Positions 1 through 8,125 of a stretch of 64,000 bases of DNA are shown piece after piece. Under the pieces are notes generated by a model. The model was given only the letters and a program-made list of their open reading frames with translations. It was not told where the DNA came from and made no database searches. A program made the translations under genes and the position numbers. How positions within the stretch are numbered: the stretch's first letter is position 1; each line of letters opens with the position of its first letter. The stretch is from an uncultured Prochlorococcus sp. (lineage in GTDB: Bacteria > Cyanobacteriota > Cyanobacteriia > PCC-6307 > Cyanobiaceae). Location: the NCBI GenBank assembly GCA_902527105.1, contig CABZNT010000006.1, positions 1 to 64,000 of the forward strand, written 5' to 3'.

Positions 1-788
1 ATCCATTCTATAAATGCCGAAATACTACTGTCATAAAATATTGTTCCATTAACTGCTTTCTTGTAAGCTACTCCAGTTTTAGAAAATTTCTTGCTATTAA
101 AAGCCTCTCTTCTGAACATCTGAACAACTTCCAAACCTTGAAGATTCTCTTGAAAATCAGAGTTGAGTTGAGACAATTCTTCCCTTACTTGATAGTTGGC
201 TCTTCTATAACGTTTTTGAAGCCAGATAATAAAATATGAAACTGGGATTTGAGTCAAAAGTAATAAAATGGCAAGACCTCTATCAATTGACAGCATTGTC
301 AAAGAAATTACTATCAGACTGACGAAGTCAGCAATGACTCCAACTGCTCCACTCCCAAAAACCTCGGCTAAAGCATCAACATCATTTGTTAATCTCGTTA
401 ATAATTTCCCTACAGGCATTTTATCGTGGTACTTAAGAGATAAAGATATTGAATGTTCAAAAAGTTCTCTTCTTATTCTTGCTGTCAATCGTTGTCCCAC
501 TGCTTGGATATTATAAGTTTGATATCCCTGTAGAACTAATCTGAATAGAACAGTTATAAATAAAGTTATGATTATGGCATTTATTGACTGCCCAAAGAAA
601 GTTTTACTTAGCCAAACATCTGTAGTTTCGTTCTTGAGAATGGTAATTGCTTGACCAACTAATAATGGTTGAATAGCTCCAGAGAAAGAAACAGGTAACA
701 AAACTATCAAAATAAGATAGATTGTTTTTTTATCTTTAGTTAAATATTTACCTAACTTTTTAATCCTTCTAAAATCTTTAAAAAACAT
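1..788 (-). CDS. ABC exporter, membrane domain (partial, cut by window edge)
   Basis: The reverse strand from an ATG at 788 reads about 262 residues to the window edge without a stop. Hydrophobic segments lie near residues 22-45 and 60-85. The stretch GKLLTRLTNDVDALAEVFG is typical of the membrane domain of ATP-binding cassette exporters (MsbA/MdlB type), in which membrane and ATPase domains are fused. The ATPase half would lie beyond position 1, so substrate cannot be judged. The gene starts 12 bases after the hisG stop and is probably cotranscribed with it. The family call is strong; lipid or drug export is only a family expectation. Confidence 0.88.
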   Translation of the reverse strand, partial: MFFKDFRRIKKLGKYLTKDKKTIYLILIVLLPVSFSGAIQPLLVGQAITILKNETTDVWLSKTFFGQSINAIIITLFITVLFRLVLQGYQTYNIQAVGQRLTARIRRELFEHSISLSLKYHDKMPVGKLLTRLTNDVDALAEVFGSGAVGVIADFVSLIVISLTMLSIDRGLAILLLLTQIPVSYFIIWLQKRYRRANYQVREELSQLNSDFQENLQGLEVVQMFRREAFNSKKFSKTGVAYKKAVNGTIFYDSSISAFIEW

Positions 789-800
789 TTAGCTAATCTT

Positions 801-1439
801 CTATAAAGCATTAGTAGATTCTATTGATAAAATAGTATCTCTGAGATGATTATTATCTAACCTCATAGATAAAGGATTTCCAATTAGTCTTGCAGTCGAG
901 TAATAAAGATCATCTATTTTAATTAAACCATTTTCTTTAAGAGTCTTTCCGGTTGCCACCAAATCAACTATTGCCTCTGCCATACCTGTAATAGGACCAA
1001 GCTCGACTGATCCTGTTAAATGAACTATTTCTACAGGAATATTTAATTCTTCAAAATAAGATCTTGCTGTTTTTATAAATTTACTTGCTACTTTACAATT
1101 CGCTGGAAGATCAGTTGGTTTTGAATAATTGCTATTTTTCTTAACCGCCAACGACATACAACAACCACCAAATCCTAAATCTAATAACTTTGCGACTTTT
1201 AATTCAGATTCTCGTAAAACGTCATACCCAACAATACCCAAATCAGCCTGACCATAACTTACATAAACAGGAACATCTCCATTTCTTACAAGTAATGCTT
1301 TTGCCCGTTTGCAATTTGATTCAAAGGTTAATGATCTGTTATTTTCGTCCAACGCATCAGAGAAATCTAACCCAGCTTTTTTAAAAGTTGAAATTGAATC
1401 TTTTAACAGAGCTCCTTTTGGTAAAGCTATAGTAAACAT
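801..1439 (-). CDS. hisG: ATP phosphoribosyltransferase, short form
   Basis: This enzyme joins ATP and PRPP in the first step of histidine synthesis. The 212-residue length is that of the short HisG form, which lacks the C-terminal regulatory domain and normally works with HisZ, not seen here. [11 protein letters not shown] lies at residues 65-75. The family signature runs from E146 to L167 and includes [20 protein letters not shown]. The ATG at 1439 fits the family N-terminus (MFTIALPKG). The next gene on this strand is the ABC exporter, 12 bases away, with no obvious functional link to histidine synthesis. Confidence 0.97.
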   Translation of the reverse strand: MFTIALPKGALLKDSISTFKKAGLDFSDALDENNRSLTFESNCKRAKALLVRNGDVPVYVSYGQADLGIVGYDVLRESELKVAKLLDLGFGGCCMSLAVKKNSNYSKPTDLPANCKVASKFIKTARSYFEELNIPVEIVHLTGSVELGPITGMAEAIVDLVATGKTLKENGLIKIDDLYYSTARLIGNPLSMRLDNNHLRDTILSIESTNAL

Positions 1440-1479
1440 AGATTAATTTCTTCAAAAGATTCTTCATTCTAAGTTAACA

Positions 1480-2220
1480 ATGGAATTTAATAAAGCTCTA
1501 AATATAATTGGAATTAGGGTTTTAAGTGATAACGTCATTTGGTTATGGGTAAAAGATAAATCCGTTGTGGTTGTAGATCCATCTGTTCACGAACCAGTAA
1601 TTAGATATATAAATGAAAACAATTTTCACTTAGAAGCTGTTTTGCAAACTCATCATCATTCAGACCATATTGGAGGGACGAAGTCTCTTATTGACAGATG
1701 GCCAAATGTAAAGGTGATTGCTTCCGCCAAAGAAAAAAAACGAATACCTTTGCAAAATGTATCTGTAGAAGACGGAGAAACTTTGAATATTTTAGGTGAA
1801 GAAGTAAAAATAATTGAAGTCTTAGGGCATACAAGCTCGCATATTTCCTTCTTTTTGAATGGGGAAAATCCTGTTCTTTTTATTGGTGATACATTATTTT
1901 CTGGAGGCTGTGGGAGAATTTTTGAAGGAACTTATCAACAAATGTATTCCTCACTAGAAAGAATCAAATCTTTACCAAAAAATACTCTTATATATTGTGC
2001 GCATGAATATACCAAATCAAACATATTGTGGGCATTAAATCTCAAGCCTAAAGATCAAGATATAAAAAATAAACTTTCGGAAGTTCAAAAAAAACTTTCT
2101 CTTAATGAATTGACAATTCCATTTTTACTTGATGAAGAGATGAAAATAAACCTTTTCTTAAGAGCAAAAAATTTAGAAGAATTTACTTTTTTAAGAGCAA
2201 ATAAAGATTTATGGGTTTAA
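1480..2220 (+). CDS. gloB: Metallo-beta-lactamase fold hydrolase, glyoxalase II type
   Basis: This is probably hydroxyacylglutathione hydrolase, which releases D-lactate and glutathione in methylglyoxal detoxification. The metal-binding signature THHHSDH is at residues 57-63, giving ligands H58, H60, D62 and H63. Further ligands are in LGHTSSH near 114-120, in FIGDTLF and in CAHEYT. Length is 246 residues, normal for GloB. The gene is divergent from hisG with 40 bases between starts, so the two promoters share a very short region. A ridA-like gene follows in the same direction. Substrate specificity within the superfamily is inferred. Confidence 0.9.
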   Translation: MEFNKALNIIGIRVLSDNVIWLWVKDKSVVVVDPSVHEPVIRYINENNFHLEAVLQTHHHSDHIGGTKSLIDRWPNVKVIASAKEKKRIPLQNVSVEDGETLNILGEEVKIIEVLGHTSSHISFFLNGENPVLFIGDTLFSGGCGRIFEGTYQQMYSSLERIKSLPKNTLIYCAHEYTKSNILWALNLKPKDQDIKNKLSEVQKKLSLNELTIPFLLDEEMKINLFLRAKNLEEFTFLRANKDLWV

Positions 2221-2244
2221 ATAGATAGGTATCTTCTTAAACAA

Positions 2245-2637
2245 ATGTCTCCCAAACAAGTAATTAAAACATCAAATGCTCCAGATCCAGTGGGACCTTA
2301 TAATCAAGCAATAAAAGCAGGTGATTTTATCTATTGTTCTGGTCAAATTGCAATAGACCCAGCTTTAAATGAAATAACATGTTTAGGTGATATAGAGAAG
2401 GAAACTAGTCAAGTTTTAAAAAATCTCGCAGAAGTTCTTAAAGCTGGTGGAGCCAAAATAGAAGATGTGATAAAAACAACTATTTACTTAACGGACTTAA
2501 GTAATTTTCAAATTGTCAATAAAATATATAGTGATTTTTTCAATATTGAGAATCCTCCAGCAAGGGCTTGTGTTGAAGTTTCATCTCTACCGAAAGGAGT
2601 TTTGGTTGAAATAGATTGCATCGCATTTCTAGATTAA
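2245..2637 (+). CDS. ridA: RidA family reactive intermediate deaminase
   Basis: RidA proteins hydrolyse reactive enamine/imine intermediates released by PLP enzymes. The 130-residue protein has the N-terminal APDPVGPYNQAI segment, the SGQIAID strand and the C-terminal PPARACVEVSSLPKG block. R107 and E122 match the substrate-binding Arg and Glu of the family. It follows the glyoxalase II-like gene by 24 bases and is likely cotranscribed; both would act in metabolite damage control. It is a small soluble protein, a trimer in known relatives. Confidence 0.93.
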   Translation: MSPKQVIKTSNAPDPVGPYNQAIKAGDFIYCSGQIAIDPALNEITCLGDIEKETSQVLKNLAEVLKAGGAKIEDVIKTTIYLTDLSNFQIVNKIYSDFFNIENPPARACVEVSSLPKGVLVEIDCIAFLD

Positions 2638-2722
2638 TTTCTAATTATTGAGAAATTTGAAATATGAACCAATTGTGCACCATAGTTGTATAGATTATTA
2701 GTTGACAATTCATCTTTGGTCT

Positions 2723-2950
2723 ATGTCAGCAGCAAAGCTTAATATAGATGAACTAGAAGCAGGTTATCCTTTATTTTGCAAAGCTCTTAGACTATTAATT
2801 TTAAAAGGAAACTCAGTTAAAGATATAGAAAAGACAGTGTGCTGGAGTCATCTTGAAACTTTAAATAGATGTCTACCTGGTAGATATAAAGCACCAACAT
2901 ATTTAATGGCTTTAATCAAAAGAGATATTGCAAAGCCAAATAATTATTAA
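2723..2950 (+). CDS. Small conserved cyanobacterial protein (DUF3136-like)
   Basis: The 75-residue protein starts at the ATG at 2723 (MSAAKLNIDELEAGYP). The frame is open seven codons further up to a TTG at 2702, but that TTG lies in a promoter-like stretch and is unlikely to be used. The protein resembles the small picocyanobacterial family DUF3136, of unknown function. It has no membrane segment and contains a KDIEKTVCWSHLETLNR helix-like region. It ends 6 bases from the convergent end of the carboxysome operon. Confidence 0.75.
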   Translation: MSAAKLNIDELEAGYPLFCKALRLLILKGNSVKDIEKTVCWSHLETLNRCLPGRYKAPTYLMALIKRDIAKPNNY

Positions 2951-2956
2951 AAAGGA

Positions 2957-3196
2957 CTAATCTTCTAAATAAAATTTATCAATATCTATTGAAAAGTCTT
3001 TTTCCTTATCTGATATTTCTTCATTGTCTAAAAATATTGAAAGACTTACAAAATTCTTACCAAAGCTGATGTTTGGATAAATATCTCTTTCTTTACATAA
3101 TTTCTCAATTTCCCCCATGAATTTACTAATTTTTGAGTATTGATCAAATTCAAATCTTTTTTCAATCCTCAAAGGTGATTCTCTTTCTTTCCACAT
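2957..3196 (-). CDS. Carboxysomal pterin-dehydratase-like Rubisco assembly factor (acRAF)
   Basis: The last gene of the carboxysome operon encodes 79 residues from an ATG at 3196. Its position after csoS4B and its pattern match the pterin-4a-carbinolamine dehydratase-like proteins that act as Rubisco assembly chaperones (acRAF) in alpha-carboxysome operons. The catalytic His-His-Pro of true dehydratases is missing: the equivalent stretch reads RDIYPNISFG. The true dehydratase at 62257 keeps HHPNW. A structural or chaperone role is therefore likelier than catalysis. About 70 bases separate it from csoS4B. Confidence 0.8.
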   Translation of the reverse strand: MWKERESPLRIEKRFEFDQYSKISKFMGEIEKLCKERDIYPNISFGKNFVSLSIFLDNEEISDKEKDFSIDIDKFYLED

Positions 3197-3269
3197 TACA
3201 TTCTTTATTCATGACTAATTACACTATACCTTCAACAAAGTTAATCAATAAATTTTGAAGTTAAAATTT

Positions 3270-3518
3270 TTAGTCACTCTCCCAATAATCAATAATACCG
3301 CCAATTGTTAAATCGGTTTGGACTTCTGGATTAGGGCATGCAAATCTAGCAGCAGAGCCACTAGCAGTAAAAACCCAGTTACCTTCTCTAGCTCCAACAG
3401 GATCAACAGCAACTAATTTCTTTCCTTTGTTATTTTCTAAAATTCGTAAATTCATATGACCTAAGCCAGGGACTCTTTGAGTGCATACCATCCTTCCTAA
3501 TACCTTCATGATTTCCAC
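3270..3518 (-). CDS. csoS4B: Carboxysome shell vertex protein CsoS4B
   Basis: An EutN/CcmL-fold (bacterial microcompartment vertex) protein of 82 residues that forms pentamers capping icosahedral shell vertices. Visible hallmarks are GRMVCTQRVPGLGHMNLRIL and VAVDPVGAREGNWVF. A GTG start at 3518 is chosen because AGGAGG sits 9 bases upstream; the ATG at 3509 would be 18 bases from it. The neighbouring csoS4A is a paralogue, 18 bases upstream. The pair is standard in alpha-carboxysome operons. Confidence 0.96.
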   Translation of the reverse strand: MEIMKVLGRMVCTQRVPGLGHMNLRILENNKGKKLVAVDPVGAREGNWVFTASGSAARFACPNPEVQTDLTIGGIIDYWESD

Positions 3519-3536
3519 AGTTTATGACCTCCTTTT

Positions 3537-3788
3537 TTATGACTTGTCAGGATCCCAATGATCAATAATTCCAACAATCGTTAAATCGCTTGGATAAGAT
3601 TTACTTCCAGCAGCTTCTCTAGCAGCAGAACTTCCAACACAAATAACCCAATCTCCTGGCTTACAGCCAACAGCATCAACTGCAACTTTACTAGAAGAAC
3701 CATCTAATACAACCTGCAGATGTTTATGTTCAAAACCAGGGATCCTATTGGTAGAAACGAGTGGTTTTACAACCTTGCAAATTAACAT
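3537..3788 (-). CDS. csoS4A: Carboxysome shell vertex protein CsoS4A
   Basis: The first of two pentameric vertex proteins, 83 residues, EutN/CcmL fold. It shows CKVVKPLVSTNRIPG at the N-terminus and VAVDAVGCKPGDWVICVG in the centre, parallel to the CsoS4B sequence. The ATG at 3788 is 2 bases past the csoSCA stop, so translation is probably coupled. It closes the 5-fold vertices of the shell. Confidence 0.96.
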   Translation of the reverse strand: MLICKVVKPLVSTNRIPGFEHKHLQVVLDGSSSKVAVDAVGCKPGDWVICVGSSAAREAAGSKSYPSDLTIVGIIDHWDPDKS

Positions 3789-3790
3789 AA

Positions 3791-5320
3791 TTAGTGAGCC
3801 TCCTCTGTTTTTTTATCTAAAGACATTCCAATGATTTGGGCGGAATGAATGTTGTCCCTATCTCTAATAGTAGAGCAAGTATGTAACAAACCTTGATCAA
3901 CTAAATTTTTATATCTAATTGATATCGCATTATTAACTCTTTCACAATCATTTATTGCTCTCTCTTTTGCGCCGGGTACTTTTCCAGAGTAATCAAATCT
4001 TATTACTACCGGGATAGGTAGATCTTGAGAAACATTTAATCCAGTAAAAATCTTTACTCCAACATCTAAATCTGGAGCCCCTTCTTCGACTGTATCTAAA
4101 TGAGCAAAATAAGTTAAATTTCTGAGATGTACTTCTTTGAAACCTATACCTACTCCAATAAACCTCTCTGCATGTCCAATATCTTTATAAGAACCATTAT
4201 GAAAACTCTTAACATAATCAATTTGAGAGATATTATTGACAATTAATTTATATGTAAATTTTTCCAGTCCACTGAGTTTATCTTTTGAAGATTGCTTAGA
4301 AATTGTCTGGCAAATTTCTCTTTCCGCATCATCTTTTGAAAAATTTATTGTTGAATTATAAATTTCTAATGTAGAGATAGTGTTTTCTAAATCTATACCT
4401 CCATCGCTAGTTGGTAAATGTATTTTTAATGAATCAGTGTCTGTATCAAGCCCAATTAACATTAAATCCACAGAAGCTCCACAGCAAAAGCTATTCTCTA
4501 CAGCCTCTTTGAAAGCATATAATTTATTTCTACCTTCTGCTGCAGCTAACTCGTCATTACTCCCATGAGCTGCGCATCCCTGATGTAAAGGATCTACTGA
4601 ACTAAAATGATAAGTTACAACTTTTAAGTACCTAGTATCTTTATGAGCTTCATTAGGAACATTCTCTCTATATCTTTTATGTTCAGTTTTTACCCATCGA
4701 TTAACGGTATTTTCTATATCAAAGAGTGCTCCAGCATGGGATCTTCTTCTTACTGAACTAAAAGGTATTCTCATTACATAAGCAACTGAATGAGCTAACC
4801 TTCCATCTGAACAAGGAGTTATATCAAGTAAATGTATTCCACAATCTAAGAGGAATTTTTCAAAATCTTCCGCATCCCTACTTCCAGCAGCACCTTCAAG
4901 TGGATCATTGTTAAAAAAATTGTCGCTTAGTTTCTCATGCTGCTTGAAAGCACACCACGCATATAAAGCTCTCATATCAAGTGGTTTTACCCAAGATTTA
5001 TCTAATACATGGAGAGGTAAATCTATTCCCAAATTTTTTCTTGATATTTTCTGAGCCTTATTTATAAAATCTTCGTGATGTTGGATTCGAGCAATTTCCT
5101 TGAGAGTTGGAACAATTTCGTCAAAATCACTTTTTATTTTGCTTTCATACTTAAATAGATTTTCATTTTGAAAATTATTGGTTAATTTATGAGACTTTCC
5201 AGAATTTCGGAAATTATTTGATTCTTTAGTTTGTATATGGATATTTTCAGTAAAAGTTTTCATTGGAGCGGTAGGTCCCAATGTGAAGTTCTTGGCTTTA
5301 GCCAGTCCTCTTAAAGGCAT
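3791..5320 (-). CDS. csoSCA: Carboxysomal beta-type carbonic anhydrase CsoSCA (CsoS3)
   Basis: This shell-associated enzyme converts bicarbonate to CO2 for Rubisco inside the carboxysome. The expected active-site residues are present: zinc ligands C170, H238 and C249, and the Asp/Arg pair D172 and R174 in PCSDGRLAH. Length is 509 residues, normal for the family. The N-terminal 50 residues are low in predicted structure and include GLAKAKNFTLGPTAP; in other alpha-carboxysomes this region contacts Rubisco. The start is 7 bases after the csoS2 stop. Confidence 0.97.
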   Translation of the reverse strand: MPLRGLAKAKNFTLGPTAPMKTFTENIHIQTKESNNFRNSGKSHKLTNNFQNENLFKYESKIKSDFDEIVPTLKEIARIQHHEDFINKAQKISRKNLGIDLPLHVLDKSWVKPLDMRALYAWCAFKQHEKLSDNFFNNDPLEGAAGSRDAEDFEKFLLDCGIHLLDITPCSDGRLAHSVAYVMRIPFSSVRRRSHAGALFDIENTVNRWVKTEHKRYRENVPNEAHKDTRYLKVVTYHFSSVDPLHQGCAAHGSNDELAAAEGRNKLYAFKEAVENSFCCGASVDLMLIGLDTDTDSLKIHLPTSDGGIDLENTISTLEIYNSTINFSKDDAEREICQTISKQSSKDKLSGLEKFTYKLIVNNISQIDYVKSFHNGSYKDIGHAERFIGVGIGFKEVHLRNLTYFAHLDTVEEGAPDLDVGVKIFTGLNVSQDLPIPVVIRFDYSGKVPGAKERAINDCERVNNAISIRYKNLVDQGLLHTCSTIRDRDNIHSAQIIGMSLDKKTEEAH

Positions 5321-5327
5321 TATTTAC

Positions 5328-7613
5328 TTAACCTCTTGCACCACCTGAAAAGGTAACAAGTTGTCCTTCACGAGTATTTCCACTAGATCCAGTTATCAAG
5401 AAATCTGGTTTTTCTGTTTTTTCATTTCTTTTAATTTCCATTGGGGGCATTGCGCTCATTAATCCTGCTCTTGATGGATTTCGCTTTCTTGAAGAAGCTC
5501 CCTCTGTGCCTGTTACCTTATCACCGCGATCCCAATCATCGCCAGTTACGTTTCCCACTGATTGTCCTTCTCCAGTAATCCTTGATGCGACTCTTTTTTC
5601 TGGAGTCTTTGCAGCACGGTCTGCCTCTTCAATTTCCATTTTTTGTTTATAAGTAATATTTTTATTTGGTTCAAATCTAAATTTTTCAGTGCCAGTGACC
5701 TTATCAACTGCCATATCAAAAGGTCCTGTTACCTTTGAACCATTTTCATATTCATTACCCGTGACACCTTGAGTATTTTTTTCAGAATATTTGTCTCTTG
5801 ATGGTGATTTAACAGAGAATTCGTTCCAAGAGTTACCTGCTGGCTTTTCCGGATTAGCATAATCAGTATCATGTGGAGTATTCTCACAAGCTTGTGAGAA
5901 TTGATCTCCACCAACATAAGGAGTTCCTGTTAGATTTTTGCAAGCGCCTTTCTTAGCACCTGTCATTACTCCGCCAATTCCTGGTTGTTGTCCTGTAAGT
6001 CTGGCATTTGAATTATTTCCAGAATTAATTGTTGCTCGTGACTTCATATCCTCAGAAGTTTCATTATTACAATTCTCATTAATCTGATCTAAGCCTGCGT
6101 ATGGTGTTCCTGTTAACACTTTGCATGACCCTGGTTCATCTCCAGTTACTGTTTTTGATCTTCCTGTCATAGTCCCGCTTATTAAATTTGACTTTGAAGA
6201 AAGGCTTAAACCTACTTTTCTAGCTTCTGGTTTTGGTTTTGAACCGCAAAACTTCTCATATTGTTGAGATCCTATATACTCATCACCAGTTACATTCTTG
6301 CAACTCCCATGTTCATTGCCTGTCATATGATCTGATCTTCCTACACCTGTACCAGTCACATTATTCCCATTAAGAGTGTTGTAACTGCCTACTTTTTCAT
6401 ATACTTTACCTTTTGGATTTGGCTCTGAGCCAAGATATTGATCTCCTGTTAACTGATGTCCAGAACCTGATTCATCTCCAGTAACCAGAGATGATCTACC
6501 TGGAAGTGATCCAGATACTTTTAACCCATCAGTTGTAGTACTATGTTTAACCTTTGAAGGATTTTTTGGAACATCACCACAATACTTCTTTGATTGATTC
6601 GCAGATACATATTCAGTCCCTGTAAGGTTTTTACAAGTCCCAGGCTCATCGCCTGTGACCCTCTCAGATCTGCCGACTTCATTTCCAGTTACTTTATTAC
6701 CTGTTGTTGTAGAGGTAACAGTAGATCTAAGTGGTTGTTTGTAACTTGGTCTATCTTGACAAAACTGGTCTACTACTTCTGCTCCCATATATTGAGTACC
6801 TGTGACAGTTCTGCATGTACTTGCTTCATTACCTGTAGTTTTTACAGATCTATTAGCTTGTGTTCCAGTAACTATTTGACCTGAATCAGTTTCACTTTTG
6901 CCAACTTTCCAGCTAGCATCTGCAATATTTTGTTTAGCGCCATTTTTATTTGGACCACATGGTCTACATTTACCATTACCTTTTTTGGCTGTGGCACCAG
7001 TTTTACTTCTTAGCTCTCTCACTCTCTGAGAAATTTCTCTACTACTTAAATCTGGATCTCCCCTTCTAGCTAAAGAAGCGGCACTGGTATTTTGTTTAGT
7101 TGCTGATTTACCATGCTTAGATTGAGCTTCTCTTCTCGCTAAAACAATATCTCTACTTGTATTAGTAATAGGCTTTCTCTTCTGATTAATTCTTCTTTTA
7201 ACGTTGGGTTTTAGGGACTTAGATTCTGTACTAGTTAAATCCTGAATTTCTTTATTTTTACTTGTAGTTGATTTAACTGTGTTTACAGGACTTTCTTTTT
7301 TAACATCAGTACGAGTTCTATCGGATGAAGTTATAGCTGATTTCCCATGGGTAGACATTGCTTTTCTTCTCTCAATTACTAACTCTTTACTAGATAAAGT
7401 TATTGAAGAATTTCTGTTTACCTGAGTTTTTGGAATATGTTTTGTAGCTGGTTTAGAAATATTATTAGAAGAATGAGTCCCAGAAATCTGTATATCTTGA
7501 GAAGATCGAACTCTATCTTTGGTAGTTGAAGAATAAGCAGCAGCTTTTTTACCGCTATCACTCATAGCCTTTCTTCTTTCAAGTGCAATCTCTCTACTGG
7601 TTTTTTTTGACAT
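5328..7613 (-). CDS. csoS2: Carboxysome assembly scaffold CsoS2
   Basis: This disordered repeat protein links Rubisco to the shell. The ATG at 7613 (MSKKTSREIALERRKAM, 761 residues) is preferred over an in-frame TTG three codons upstream. Four N-terminal repeats are visible: SREIALERRKAMSDSGK, SKELVIERRKAMSTHGK, SRDIVLARREAQSKHGK and a diverged SREISQRVRELRSKTG; these are the Rubisco-binding elements. About six middle repeats follow, built on a VTG-E / C-x-VTGT-Y pattern with paired cysteines. The C-terminal region has further VTG motifs and ends in VTFSGGARG, the conserved shell-anchoring tail. I did not establish a programmed frameshift site. Confidence 0.97.
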   Translation of the reverse strand: MSKKTSREIALERRKAMSDSGKKAAAYSSTTKDRVRSSQDIQISGTHSSNNISKPATKHIPKTQVNRNSSITLSSKELVIERRKAMSTHGKSAITSSDRTRTDVKKESPVNTVKSTTSKNKEIQDLTSTESKSLKPNVKRRINQKRKPITNTSRDIVLARREAQSKHGKSATKQNTSAASLARRGDPDLSSREISQRVRELRSKTGATAKKGNGKCRPCGPNKNGAKQNIADASWKVGKSETDSGQIVTGTQANRSVKTTGNEASTCRTVTGTQYMGAEVVDQFCQDRPSYKQPLRSTVTSTTTGNKVTGNEVGRSERVTGDEPGTCKNLTGTEYVSANQSKKYCGDVPKNPSKVKHSTTTDGLKVSGSLPGRSSLVTGDESGSGHQLTGDQYLGSEPNPKGKVYEKVGSYNTLNGNNVTGTGVGRSDHMTGNEHGSCKNVTGDEYIGSQQYEKFCGSKPKPEARKVGLSLSSKSNLISGTMTGRSKTVTGDEPGSCKVLTGTPYAGLDQINENCNNETSEDMKSRATINSGNNSNARLTGQQPGIGGVMTGAKKGACKNLTGTPYVGGDQFSQACENTPHDTDYANPEKPAGNSWNEFSVKSPSRDKYSEKNTQGVTGNEYENGSKVTGPFDMAVDKVTGTEKFRFEPNKNITYKQKMEIEEADRAAKTPEKRVASRITGEGQSVGNVTGDDWDRGDKVTGTEGASSRKRNPSRAGLMSAMPPMEIKRNEKTEKPDFLITGSSGNTREGQLVTFSGGARG

Positions 7614-7645
7614 AATCTTCAAATGTGAAACTCTTTTGAAAAACC

Positions 7646-7670
7646 TTCTCCAAAAAAATTTTTTGGAGAA
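7646..7670 (-). other. Perfect inverted repeat between cbbS and csoS2
   Basis: A 12-base arm (TTCTCCAAAAAA) is followed after one base by its exact complement. In the operon mRNA this would form a long A/U-rich stem with a short GC-rich base, just after cbbS and about 33 bases before the csoS2 start. It may be a partial terminator, a 3' end protecting the abundant cbbL-cbbS mRNA, or a processing site. No U-run follows outside the arms on the minus strand. Confidence 0.6.
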
Positions 7671-7694
7671 AGATATTAACTACGATGAGTAGCT

Positions 7695-8036
7695 TTAACG
7701 TCCTTGGAAAACTACAAAAGCTGTTCCTTGACTTTGAGTGTAAGCATCGTATCCGATGATTCTTACATGATGATCAGGGTATGCCCTGTGGCATGCCTCT
7801 AATTCGCTCACGATCAAGTTAAGATCTTTTTCCCCAAAGAATGGGAGTTTCCAATAAGACCAATAAGTTTGCATACATCCACTAGGATGAACATGCTCAA
7901 TAACAGGACTCCAACCTTGGGCAATTATGTACGCAATTTGGTCATATATTTCTTCCTGGGTCATCGGTGGTAAAAAACCGAATGTTTCCAGGGTTGCAAC
8001 TGTTTGATAGTCGCTTACTGTGCTCTGGAAAGGCAT
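7695..8036 (-). CDS. cbbS: Rubisco small subunit, form IA
   Basis: Small subunit of ribulose-1,5-bisphosphate carboxylase/oxygenase, 113 residues. It has the N-terminal TFGFLPPMTQEEIYDQI block, MQTYWSYWKLPFFGEKD and the C-terminal RIIGYDAYTQSQGTAFVVF. The length and lack of the long betaA-betaB loop of plant forms fit the form IA enzyme of alpha-cyanobacteria. It lies 89 bases after cbbL, in a spacer with two stem-loops. Confidence 0.98.
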   Translation of the reverse strand: MPFQSTVSDYQTVATLETFGFLPPMTQEEIYDQIAYIIAQGWSPVIEHVHPSGCMQTYWSYWKLPFFGEKDLNLIVSELEACHRAYPDHHVRIIGYDAYTQSQGTAFVVFQGR

Positions 8037-8062
8037 AATTAATCAAAATGTGAATGAAATTA

Positions 8063-8076
8063 CTCGTAAAAACGAG
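8063..8076 (-). other. Small stem-loop just upstream of cbbS
   Basis: CTCGT and ACGAG are separated by a four-base loop in the cbbL-cbbS spacer. This is the second of two hairpins there and ends about 27 bases before the cbbS start. Possible roles are mRNA stability or control of cbbS translation. The sequence shows only the complementarity. Confidence 0.45.
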
Positions 8077-8088
8077 ATTTTAATAAGT

Positions 8089-8111
8089 TTGAGGAGAATA
8101 AATCTCCTCAA
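8089..8111 (-). other. 9-bp stem-loop in the cbbL-cbbS spacer
   Basis: TTGAGGAGA, a five-base loop and TCTCCTCAA form a perfect 9-bp stem in the operon RNA, 14 bases past the cbbL stop. No adjacent U-run makes it a classical terminator, though AAACTTATT follows. It probably shields the cbbL 3' end or marks a processing site, which could set the ratio of large subunit to downstream shell proteins. Confidence 0.6.
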
Positions 8112-8125
8112 TTTCGAAACTTGAG

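Noticed and set aside
268..516. Open frame on the plus strand at the left edge
   Set aside because: It is antisense to the ABC exporter, whose reverse-strand reading is a convincing membrane protein.
1190..1384. Open frame on the plus strand inside hisG
   Set aside because: It is antisense to a clear HisG coding region and has no recognizable protein pattern.
5328..7613. Programmed frameshift in csoS2
   Set aside because: Other alpha-carboxysomes make two CsoS2 forms by frameshifting, but I found no slippery site here by eye and will not claim one.
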